Shown piece by piece: positions 1 through 7,144 of a DNA stretch of 13,679 nt. A program made the translations under genes and the position numbers. Position 1 is the stretch's first letter. Each line of letters starts with the position of its first letter. Source of the DNA: a bacterium UBP9_UBA1432 (GTDB lineage Bacteria > Vulcanimicrobiota > Xenobia > Xenobiales > Xenobiaceae); the NCBI GenBank assembly GCA_002329445.1, contig DCTU01000458.1:1-13679 (forward strand), read 5' to 3'. The notes beneath the pieces are model-generated. The model saw nothing but the letters and a program-made list of their open reading frames with translations, made no database searches and was not told the origin of the DNA.

Positions 1-256
1 CCACGATGAATCCATCCACCTCCTCCACTCGTGCAGAACCCCCATGCGGGGGTGGGCATTCGCGAACGGGGGGGGCTGGGGACTCGAGGGGGAGGGCAGG
101 AGGAAGAGTCGAAGTGCCGCCGCTCATCTGGACGGCGTCGCTTCCAAAACTGGATGGCGTCTCGATGGGGAGCTCGGGGCGGGCCGGGCTGGTCCGCAAG
201 GCAGGGACCGCCGGACGAACATTCTGGGAGGCCCCGAGGCCCTGGATTTCGCTCAT
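1..256 (-). CDS. Partial CDS, N-terminus of an unrecognised Pro/Ala/Ser-rich protein (cut by left edge)
   Basis: An open frame begins at ATG (254-256, minus strand) and runs without a stop for 85 codons to the left edge, so only the N-terminus is visible. The start is supported by a strong Shine-Dalgarno GGAGGA at 262-267, five bases upstream. The product begins MSEIQGLGAS and is rich in Pro, Ala and Ser up to about residue 65, then becomes more charged (VEEVDGFIV). It has no signal peptide, membrane segment or recognisable domain, so it looks like a disordered N-terminal tail ahead of a domain lying outside the window. A run of eight C on the coding strand (68-75) encodes part of the Pro-rich stretch and is a possible site of slippage or sequencing error. 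The gene is divergent from the Rieske gene. The function is unknown. The start site, more than any homology, argues that it is real. Confidence 0.55.
   Translation of the reverse strand, partial: MSEIQGLGASQNVRPAVPALRTSPARPELPIETPSSFGSDAVQMSGGTSTLPPALPLESPAPPVRECPPPHGGSARVEEVDGFIV
68..96 (+). other. Putative G-quadruplex-forming sequence
   Basis: Four G-runs (68-75, 78-81, 88-92, 94-96) are separated by loops of 2, 6 and 1 bases on the plus strand, which fits the usual G3+ N1-7 quadruplex pattern. It lies inside the partial minus-strand gene. Whether it folds or matters in the cell is unknown. It may only be a by-product of Pro-rich codons (CCC) in a G+C-rich genome. Confidence 0.4.
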
Positions 257-261
257 GATCT

Positions 262-267
262 TCCTCC
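262..267 (-). promoter_or_regulatory. Shine-Dalgarno site of the left-edge partial gene
   Basis: GGAGGA on the minus strand lies five bases before the ATG at 254-256. Its match and spacing are the main reason for calling the truncated left-edge frame a gene. Confidence 0.6.
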
Positions 268-440
268 AACCAACAGGGGACGCTGAGAGCCCCCTCCAGG
301 ACTGCGCCGGACCCTTCAGGGCGCTCGGCCAGCCTTGGGGCCATGCTAGCACCGGGCAGGGGGGAGGCACAATCGGTTCCAGGCGGGGATCTCGTCAAAG
401 GAACCATCGTTTACAGGCGGGTAACAAGGGCTCGCAGAGA

Positions 441-448
441 GGAGGGAG
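441..448 (+). promoter_or_regulatory. Shine-Dalgarno site deciding the GTG start of the Rieske gene
   Basis: GGAGGGAG ends seven bases before the GTG at 456. No comparable site lies ahead of any earlier in-frame start, so the short 117-residue form is preferred. Confidence 0.55.
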
Positions 449-455
449 TTCGAAC

Positions 456-809
456 GTGGACGGTTGGATCGACGTCGGGACCCAGGAAGAGCCGACCCGA
501 GGCCGGGGGCTGGCGGTCTTCCTGGAGGATGGTCGCGAGGTGGCCCTCTTCAACGTGGAGGGGACGCTCCACTGCACGAACAACGTCTGCCCCCATGTCC
601 GAGGCCCCCTGGGGGACGGGCACCTGGAGGGAGAGATCGTGACCTGCCCCTGGCATGGGTGGCAGTTCAACGTCCGCACCGGGGAATGCCTCGACCGACC
701 GGACCGACCCGTGGCGGTCTATCCGGTTCGTCTCGAGGAGGGGAGGATTCTGGTCGATCCGGGCCGGCCTGCCCAGCCCTCAGGCCCTGGAGGCGCTCTG
801 GGCGCCTGA
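456..809 (+). CDS. Rieske [2Fe-2S] ferredoxin-like protein
   Basis: This is a small soluble protein of 117 residues consisting almost entirely of one Rieske domain. The two cluster-binding boxes are plain: C45-P-H47 followed by CPWH at 64-67. They give the Cys/His, Cys/His ligand set of a [2Fe-2S] centre. The flanking GPLGDG and HGWQF are typical of the ferredoxin and NirD-like branch, which is smaller than membrane-bound cytochrome bc1 Rieske proteins, and there is no N-terminal membrane anchor. The start is taken as GTG at 456 because purine-rich GGAGGGAG (441-448) precedes it and the Rieske fold begins at once; the same frame is open further upstream but reads as low-complexity sequence. 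The likely role is electron transfer to an oxygenase or reductase, but no partner gene is visible. Its 3' end overlaps the convergent AAA-cyclase gene by 30 bp. Confidence 0.88.
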   Translation: MDGWIDVGTQEEPTRGRGLAVFLEDGREVALFNVEGTLHCTNNVCPHVRGPLGDGHLEGEIVTCPWHGWQFNVRTGECLDRPDRPVAVYPVRLEEGRILVDPGRPAQPSGPGGALGA

Positions 810-2423
810 GGTCTCTTGGAAGCGGTTCAGCACGTAGACCGTGATGTTGTACTCTGGCCACAGCTCCTGACGGTTCGCCTGGATGGGCTCGGAGAGGCGC
901 TCCACGGTGTGGTTCGTCAAGGCGATCTCGCCACCGGAGATGCCCTTCTGGAGCTTCCCGGACAGGTCCAGGGTGTAGTCGTAGAGGCTGCGGGTCATGC
1001 GGTAGTCCTTGAGATCCCGAGTCAGGACATGTCCGGTGTTCAGGCCGATGCGCAGGGCCAGAGGTCCGTTGAGCCGGTTGTGTCGGCGGTTGAAGCCGGG
1101 AAGGTTTTCCTGGAGTTCCACGGCGCAGCGCAGGGCCGAGTCGGCGCTGGAGAAGATGCACATGACACCATCGCCGGCGGCATCCTTGACCTGGCCGCCC
1201 CAGCGACGAGCCAGATTCTGCACGTATTGGAAGTACTGCTGGAATGTGTAGGTGACGGCCACCTTGTCCTGATCCTGCTTGAGCAGGGTGGAATCCACGA
1301 CGTCGATGCTGACCGCGGTCACCTCCTGGCTGTCCGCAGGCCGGGCAGCCTGTTCCGAGTCGGTGGAAGCGTCCAGATCCGGGACGTGTTCGCCTTCGCG
1401 CTCCGAGAAGAAGTTGTTCAGCAGCAGATCGTGGTAGATCCGGTTGCGGATCTTGCACGAGCCGTCCTTGGCAGGCTTGATCAGGCCGATCAGTTCCAGG
1501 CGCGCCAGGCGCTGGTTGGTCATGCGGTTGAAGCGGATGCTCTCTTTGCGGATCAGGACCCGCTCCAACCAGGGGACCAGTTCGGCCTCTTCGTGCAGGC
1601 GATGGACGATGTGGTCGAGGTTGTTGTCGTCCATCATCAGATCCTGGATGGCCCGCTCGACGACCTCGGGTCCGGAGATCGGGATCTTCCACTCTTCGAA
1701 GATGGCACAGAGACGTTGGGTCAGGTAGGGCTGGCCTCCGGTCCAGTCGTGGACCACGTCGGGGATGTCCTCGTCGAAGTAGACGCCCATCCTCTCGAGC
1801 ATGCCCACCAGGCGGCGGACGCCGTCGCGGGTGAGGTCGCTCATCCGGAGGGTCTTGGAGATGTTGAAGGGCGAGTTGGCCGGATTCTTGATCAGGTCCC
1901 GGGGCTGGAAGGTCCCGCAGAGCACGAAGTTGGTGAAGCGAAACTCCGGCTTGACCTGGCGATTGGAGAAGACGTAGCGCACGTTCCCGAAGAAGGCGTC
2001 GGACATGTCCTCCGGGACGGTCCCCACCTCGTCCAGCATGATGCACAGTCGGGTGTTGCCCAACTGGGTGCTGACCGCTCGGAGGAACTGGACGAACTCC
2101 AGATGGGACTGGGGCAGGGGAGGGTGGTCCCCTCCCGGCAGCACCTGCTCGGCGATCCCCGTGGACAGGTGGGCGTACCAGGACTCCAGGGACTCTTCTC
2201 GGGCTGGCGACAGGTCGACGTAGGCGATGGCCATGCCGGCCTCCGTCAGCAGTCTCCGAACGCGAAGCAGAAGGCTGGTCTTGCCCATCTGGCGTGGAGC
2301 CAGGACCGTGACGAAGTCCCCGGCGGCGATGTGCTCGGGAAGCTTGTCGTCCTCGGGCCGCTTGATGTACACAGGCGAATTGGGGTCGAGGTTGCCGCCC
2401 CAGTGAAAGAACCTAGCCTCCAT
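780..2423 (-). CDS. AAA_35-type STAND-like ATPase fused to a class III nucleotide-cyclase-like domain
   Basis: This 547-residue protein has two parts. Residues 1-340 match the AAA-like family AAA_35: the opening GGNLDPNSPVYIKRPED, Walker A APRQMGKTS (42-50, Lys48), Walker B LCIMLDEV (126-133, Asp131-Glu132), then GGQPYLTQRLC (229-239) and a winged-helix-like segment (about 285-338). After an acidic linker, residues 367-535 resemble a class III adenylate/guanylate cyclase domain: SIDVVDST (372-379), GDGVMCIF (417-424) and LRIGLNTGHV (457-466). The two metal-binding Asp positions appear kept (Asp374, Asp418). The usual Asn and Arg of the transition-state site (N-x3-R) read as Asp486 and Lys490, so catalysis may be lost or changed. 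No membrane segment is seen. The ATG at 2423 overlaps the end of the tubulin-STAND gene by 11 bp, which indicates an operon with translational coupling. The likely role is an NTP-dependent switch with a nucleotide-signal or nucleotide-binding output. Confidence 0.85.
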   Translation of the reverse strand: MEARFFHWGGNLDPNSPVYIKRPEDDKLPEHIAAGDFVTVLAPRQMGKTSLLLRVRRLLTEAGMAIAYVDLSPAREESLESWYAHLSTGIAEQVLPGGDHPPLPQSHLEFVQFLRAVSTQLGNTRLCIMLDEVGTVPEDMSDAFFGNVRYVFSNRQVKPEFRFTNFVLCGTFQPRDLIKNPANSPFNISKTLRMSDLTRDGVRRLVGMLERMGVYFDEDIPDVVHDWTGGQPYLTQRLCAIFEEWKIPISGPEVVERAIQDLMMDDNNLDHIVHRLHEEAELVPWLERVLIRKESIRFNRMTNQRLARLELIGLIKPAKDGSCKIRNRIYHDLLLNNFFSEREGEHVPDLDASTDSEQAARPADSQEVTAVSIDVVDSTLLKQDQDKVAVTYTFQQYFQYVQNLARRWGGQVKDAAGDGVMCIFSSADSALRCAVELQENLPGFNRRHNRLNGPLALRIGLNTGHVLTRDLKDYRMTRSLYDYTLDLSGKLQKGISGGEIALTNHTVERLSEPIQANRQELWPEYNITVYVLNRFQETSGAQSASRA

Positions 2424-5400
2424 GCAGCATCATCTCTTTGTGCAGTTGGATCTCCTCGGCGACATCCATCACCTCGCGCATCAGATGGGGCAGGTGACGA
2501 GCCGCAAATTGATAACGGGAGCCCCGCTTCTCGAGGATCCCATAAAGGCAGAGGTTTTCCATCGCCTCCACCACCAACGGAGCCGGCAGTTCGATCTCGA
2601 AGTCCTCCTGCAGCCGGCGCCGGAGTTCGGGGGGAGAGGCAGTCTCATCCGGTTCCAGGGCCAGGATCAGGATCTTTTCGGTTTCGCTGGCCCGTCCCCA
2701 GAGCGTGTCCAGGTAGTCCTCCAGGTAGCTCGGGTCTGCAACAACCTCGTCGAGGTGTTCTCGCTTGACCATCCGGGTCCTTTCCCGATTCAGGACCTCG
2801 ACCAGATTGGCGCAGGTTCGCTGGATCAGGTTGGGATGGCTGCTGGTGATCTCCAGGATGCGCTGGATGGAGGCTTCCCGGTCTTCCCAACGGACCTCCA
2901 TCTGCTCCAGGGGTTCGGCGATCAGTCGGGCGGCATCCCGGGGTTCCAGGAACTGGACCCGCATGGTGTGGCAGAAATTGAAGAGGGCGGAGTTGGGGTC
3001 CCGCAGCCTGTGCAGCAGGGTCCGCTCGCCACAGAAGAGGAAGTGGGCCGCCTCATCCCCTTCGGCCACCCGGAAGGCCCGGAAGAGGCTCTCGGCGCCT
3101 TCCGGGTCTTCGCGCAGGACCAGGTCCACCTCGTCGAGGATGAACTGGACAGGGGCGCCCGCGTAGCCGGCTCGCAGAGCGTCCAACAATCCCCGGAAAA
3201 CGGCCGGTGAGGACAGGTCGTCCTGGGCCTGCGCAGGGACGTACTCCGTCGCCAGGGTGAGCAGGAACGACGGGGCATCGTAGATGGACTGGCAGTCCAG
3301 GTAGACGACCGGACGGGGGCGGTTGCGCAGCGAGGCCAGGACCCGCTGGAGGATCGAGGTCTTCCCGATCCGCCGGGGACCCACCAGGGCCAGGCTGGAA
3401 GACTCGATGCGGTGGACGATCTCCTTGATCTCGCCCTCCCGGCCGAAGAACATCGAGGACGGGACCGGACCTTCGGTGACGAAGGGCGAGACGACGGTCA
3501 GGTCCACCTGCTCGAGGATCCGGGCCACCAACGCCTTCAAGCGCCAGCGCACCCGGAGGACTTCGCGAAGGTCGGCCTGGGTCAGGACGATGACGTCGTA
3601 GCGCAGCAGGGTCCGCAGGTGTTCGTCGATGATCTGGATGTTCTGGGCAGGGTCGCCCAGGGTCAGCAGCAGACCGAAGCGAGAGTCGGGCCCCCCCTGT
3701 TCCATGAGGGAGCGCAAGGCCTCGACGTCGCCCTGGGACAGGACCGGAACGCGGCTGACCAGGATCGGGATCCTGTTGGGGATCTTGATGCGCAGTCCAT
3801 GAGTCCCAACCCGGACCCCTCGCAGGTTGCCCAGCCCGATCCCCTCGCCCGGTGTGAAACCCAGGCTGTTGCACAGGAAACCGATCAGCGTCCGGACATT
3901 GTCCGAGAACGCCTCCGGGTCGGCCTCGGCAGATTCCTGGACGCGCCTCCAGGTGCGCTCCAGGGTCTCGACGTCCCGGGCCGAGACCAGTTCCAGCTTG
4001 CCCGAGACGGCGTGATAGGTCAGGTTCTCCTCGGGGTGCTCCTGCAAGAAGCGCAGCATGGCCCAGCGACGCACGCCGATGGGAACGCTGATCAGGTCGC
4101 TGGTGGCCACCGAGGGCTCCTGCTGGAGGGCACGTTGGATGGCTCGGGACCACTGAGGCCACTTCTCTTCCAGGCGTTCGTCAAAGGAAGCCACCCCGTC
4201 CCGCAAGGCCTCGTCAAGCTCCAGCCCGAGGAAGCGCAGTGGATGCAGGTCGGCCGTGAGGCTGCGCCGATAGCCTTCGGCTCCGGTCTCGTCCAGGCGT
4301 TGGTCCTGCCAACGGTGCAAGGCGGCCAGGAAGTCTCCTTCGACATGCAGCGCTTCCAGAGGGTCGGCATAGAGCCGCAGGCACGATTTCAACGCCGTCA
4401 GGTCGGGCCACCTCGGACTCTCCAGGCGGTCGATCTGGTCGCCGGGGCCTCGGGTGCGCTCGGTCAGCATGCCCAGATGCAACCCGATGGCCAGGCTCTC
4501 GCGCAGGACCCGAACCTGACTGGCCGAGGGACGTCCCAGGGCTCGCCATCGCACATCTGTCCGGACGTGCAGTCCGCGCCGACCCAGGCGCAGGGTCTGG
4601 AGATAGGCGCGACGGTGGGCATGCAGGTCCAGGGCATCCAGGGGAAAGCCGCCGCTCAGCCGGATGAAGGCCACCCGCTCGGGGCTGGACAGGGGCAGGA
4701 CCTTCACGGGGATGTCGGTCGGGATCCGCGAGAGGTGCTCGATGAACGTCCGGGCTGCCTCCGAGTCCGGATTCTCGCCGCCCTTCAACCCCACGAAGGC
4801 TGCCCGCAGGCTGGTGCCCGGCTCGTAGTCGGGGATGGCCAGCGAGGAGGCCATCGACGGCCGGGCCCGTTCGAAGAGGATGCGAATCTGGTCTCGTGCG
4901 GCTTCACCCGGGTGTTGCGCCAGGAAGGTGGTCAGCACGTCAGGGTCCGGGGATGCGTTCCCTTCCTGAAGGACCTGAAGGATTCGTCCCAGCCAGGCGG
5001 CTCGGGGGATGGTGCGTGGGACCGAGAAGAGGTCCTGCCCCACCTGCGCCAGGAGCTCTTCGGTCGCCCGGGACACCCGGTCCGGGGCACACTGCTCTCG
5101 GATGAACTCTTCCACCTCGGCGGGCGTCAACAGGACTTCACCGGGGACCGCGAAGAGCCGGCCGCGCGCCCTGGCTTCTTCGGATCGCAGATCGGATTCG
5201 ACCGCGTCGAGATACTCCAACAGTTCGTTGACGCCGTTCGAGAAGCGCTGGAGTGTGTCCAGCAGCCCCAGGTACGCGTTCAGGGCCTGGCGGTCCACCG
5301 AGAGCTTCACGCGGTTCTCGTGGTAGTCCTGCAGTGCCTGGAGGCACCTCTCGACGGGCAGGTTCGAGACCTTGCGCAGCCACCGGTCGAGCAGGCCGGG

Positions 5401-6987
5401 CTGGTGGTGGGCCACCTCTTCAAGGGCCTTGAGCTTCTCCTCTTTCAACTTCATCTCGGCGGTCTGTCCGCTGTTGAGGGCTTCGTGAAGATCGTTCAGG
5501 CAGTGGCCGATCCGTTCGGAAAGCTCGTCCAGGAAGACGCAGAAGCCCAGGTATTGCTCGCGGCCTGCGCGGAAGAAGCTGGAGAGTTCGCGGACCAGAT
5601 CCTGGGAGCGCTCCTGGAGGAGTCGGGAGGTCTGTTGCTCGAGGAAGAGGACTGCGCCGTCCGGCGCGTCGGAGGCCATCTGTCGGCTCAGGGACTCGTC
5701 CAGTTCGGCGAATTGTCGGGCCAGGTCCACCCCGAACCTGGGCGTCCGGGCCAGCTCCTCGGCCAGACGACGGGTCTGCCGATTCAGGTCGAAGCGCCCT
5801 TCGAAGGCCGAGTCCAGGGCATTCCGGAGCACCCGGCGGAAGCCGTTCGTCTGCAGGTGCTGGTGGTTGAGGAAACTCTCGGCGTGAGCCCGCTCTTCAT
5901 CGCCGCTGGTCCCGCTGCCGGCATGGAACAGCGTGGTCCGCCAGCGGTTCACCACCTGCGCCGCCAGCCGGGCGTGGGCGGCGAGTCTCAGATCACCCCG
6001 TGGCAGGCTCAGGGTTGCCGAGCCGCAACTGAAGTAGGACACGGGATTCCCACGCAGGTCGGTGCCGCGGAAGAAGGACTCGTGGCGCCGATTCATCTCT
6101 TCGCGCAGCGCGGAGAAGTCGTCCCACATCAACAGGCCGACCTGAGCCGCCAACTGGTCGAAGAGGGGGGGCAGGGAGGTCTCTTCGGTCAGGTTGTTGC
6201 CGGCCAGGAGGAAGACCTGTTCGAAGGCAGGGCGGTCGGTCTCCCAGCGCTCTCCTGAACTGTACTCGTAGAAATAGCGGGAATCCCTGGCCATCCAGTG
6301 GTTGAGCTCGACCATCCCGGCGAAGACGTTGGCAGCGACGGCTTCGTCCCGCGGAGGGCGGGCCCCCATCAGCAGCAGGGCCGCGAACGAGCAGGGGAGC
6401 GTCGCCGAGTGTACCAGCCGGTGAATCAGGTAGGCGAAGTCGCACAGCATCCCGCTGCCCGTGCCGCCTCCCAGGCTGGAGACCATCAGCACCTGAAGGC
6501 TCCCGGGCGCCCGCTCCACGGGGTGGGCCGGATCCGCTCCGCCCAGGCGCGCCAGGGTGGCCGCGATGCGTCGCTCCAGTTCGCGGCGGTGCAGGAAGAA
6601 GGCCAGCCTTCCCAGGGGGCGGCTGCCGCGCACCCCTCGGCCCGGGTCGATGATCGGCAGATCCCCGGGCAGCCAGTCCTTCACGGGAGGATAGTCCTGG
6701 GGGCGGGCCATGACCGAGTCAAACTCGCTGGTCTCCAGGAAGAGGCTCTCGTAGGCATGCAGCCCTTCGTGCTTGAGGACTGTCCGGTCGGTGTCGATGC
6801 CCAGGCACAGAACGGGACCCGGGTGCCCTCCAGGGCCCCGACGAGCCAGGAGCTGGCTGGCGCGGCGGACGGCCTGGAAGCCCAGGCCTCCCAGGCCCAC
6901 CAGCAGGTAGGCGGTGGGGCCTTCGGCTGCGCTCATCGGTCTGGGGATGACGCCGGGTTCTGGACGCGCATTCGGTTGCTGGATCAC
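2413..6987 (-). CDS. Giant fusion of a tubulin/FtsZ-like GTPase domain and a STAND-like AAA ATPase
   Basis: This 1524-residue protein appears cytoplasmic. Residues 25 to about 480 are tubulin-like (Tubulin_2 style): glycine-rich LLVGLGGLGF (28-37), LGIDTD (62-67) in the place of the FtsZ NTD strand, GRLAFF (126-131) and the tubulin signature GGGTGSG (173-179). I could not place a standard T7-loop catalytic motif. A charged helical region follows (about 480-650), including a coiled-coil-like EMKLKEEKLKALEE stretch, then a long unassigned middle. An alpha/beta segment with YDVIVLTQADL lies near 1130. The C-terminal ATPase has FFGREGEI, Walker A GPRRIGKTS (1203-1211, Lys1209), Walker B FILDEVD (1282-1288), SHPNLIQRTC and a winged-helix-like tail. 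The first start is GTG at 6987, preceded only by weak GGA; ATG at 6936 (codon 18) also keeps the whole tubulin fold. The gene is followed by the AAA-cyclase gene and is divergent from gspF. Domain calls are secure; the biological role is unknown. Confidence 0.87.
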   Translation of the reverse strand: MIQQPNARPEPGVIPRPMSAAEGPTAYLLVGLGGLGFQAVRRASQLLARRGPGGHPGPVLCLGIDTDRTVLKHEGLHAYESLFLETSEFDSVMARPQDYPPVKDWLPGDLPIIDPGRGVRGSRPLGRLAFFLHRRELERRIAATLARLGGADPAHPVERAPGSLQVLMVSSLGGGTGSGMLCDFAYLIHRLVHSATLPCSFAALLLMGARPPRDEAVAANVFAGMVELNHWMARDSRYFYEYSSGERWETDRPAFEQVFLLAGNNLTEETSLPPLFDQLAAQVGLLMWDDFSALREEMNRRHESFFRGTDLRGNPVSYFSCGSATLSLPRGDLRLAAHARLAAQVVNRWRTTLFHAGSGTSGDEERAHAESFLNHQHLQTNGFRRVLRNALDSAFEGRFDLNRQTRRLAEELARTPRFGVDLARQFAELDESLSRQMASDAPDGAVLFLEQQTSRLLQERSQDLVRELSSFFRAGREQYLGFCVFLDELSERIGHCLNDLHEALNSGQTAEMKLKEEKLKALEEVAHHQPGLLDRWLRKVSNLPVERCLQALQDYHENRVKLSVDRQALNAYLGLLDTLQRFSNGVNELLEYLDAVESDLRSEEARARGRLFAVPGEVLLTPAEVEEFIREQCAPDRVSRATEELLAQVGQDLFSVPRTIPRAAWLGRILQVLQEGNASPDPDVLTTFLAQHPGEAARDQIRILFERARPSMASSLAIPDYEPGTSLRAAFVGLKGGENPDSEAARTFIEHLSRIPTDIPVKVLPLSSPERVAFIRLSGGFPLDALDLHAHRRAYLQTLRLGRRGLHVRTDVRWRALGRPSASQVRVLRESLAIGLHLGMLTERTRGPGDQIDRLESPRWPDLTALKSCLRLYADPLEALHVEGDFLAALHRWQDQRLDETGAEGYRRSLTADLHPLRFLGLELDEALRDGVASFDERLEEKWPQWSRAIQRALQQEPSVATSDLISVPIGVRRWAMLRFLQEHPEENLTYHAVSGKLELVSARDVETLERTWRRVQESAEADPEAFSDNVRTLIGFLCNSLGFTPGEGIGLGNLRGVRVGTHGLRIKIPNRIPILVSRVPVLSQGDVEALRSLMEQGGPDSRFGLLLTLGDPAQNIQIIDEHLRTLLRYDVIVLTQADLREVLRVRWRLKALVARILEQVDLTVVSPFVTEGPVPSSMFFGREGEIKEIVHRIESSSLALVGPRRIGKTSILQRVLASLRNRPRPVVYLDCQSIYDAPSFLLTLATEYVPAQAQDDLSSPAVFRGLLDALRAGYAGAPVQFILDEVDLVLREDPEGAESLFRAFRVAEGDEAAHFLFCGERTLLHRLRDPNSALFNFCHTMRVQFLEPRDAARLIAEPLEQMEVRWEDREASIQRILEITSSHPNLIQRTCANLVEVLNRERTRMVKREHLDEVVADPSYLEDYLDTLWGRASETEKILILALEPDETASPPELRRRLQEDFEIELPAPLVVEAMENLCLYGILEKRGSRYQFAARHLPHLMREVMDVAEEIQLHKEMMLHGG

Positions 6988-7144
6988 TCCGGTTCCGGAT
7001 ACTCGATTCGGGACCCCCCCAGGCGTGGAGGAGACGTCCTCAGAGGGGCCACTTCGGGGTCCGGGGGGAGGTTGCCTGTCTTGACCGCAGGTTCTCCCGT
7101 CGTGATGAGGAACCCGGAGGGGGGCAGCGATTCCGCCTCGCGAG
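6988..7144. promoter_or_regulatory. Divergent intergenic region between the tubulin-STAND operon and gspF
   Basis: These 157 bp must hold the promoters of both flanking genes unless one of the starts is wrong. They contain several G/C homopolymer runs (C7 at 7014-7020, G4 at 7045-7048 and 7056-7059, G6 at 7063-7068). TTGACC at 7081-7086 could be a -35 element for gspF, but no good -10 lies 16-18 bases downstream. A purine-rich GGAGGGGGG (7116-7124) is about 20 bases ahead of the gspF GTG, too far for an ideal Shine-Dalgarno site. No convincing promoter is seen for the tubulin gene. Confidence 0.35.

Noticed and set aside
6..455. N-terminal extension of the Rieske protein to an ATG at 6
   Set aside because: The extra 150 residues are low complexity, and the GTG at 456 has a ribosome site and fits the family. 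The opposite strand has a better-supported start at 256.
816..2768. Long open frame on the plus strand opposite the AAA-cyclase gene
   Set aside because: It is antisense to well-supported motifs, its product is low-complexity Val/Gly/Gln/His-rich sequence without a domain, and long antisense frames are expected in G+C-rich DNA.
3412..6258. 948-codon open frame opposite the tubulin-STAND gene
   Set aside because: The opposite strand carries the tubulin and Walker motifs. The antisense product is repetitive Gln/Gly/Val/Leu sequence with no fold signature.
7081..7109. Promoter for gspF with -35 TTGACC
   Set aside because: At 17 bp spacing the -10 reads GATGAG, too far from consensus to support a call.
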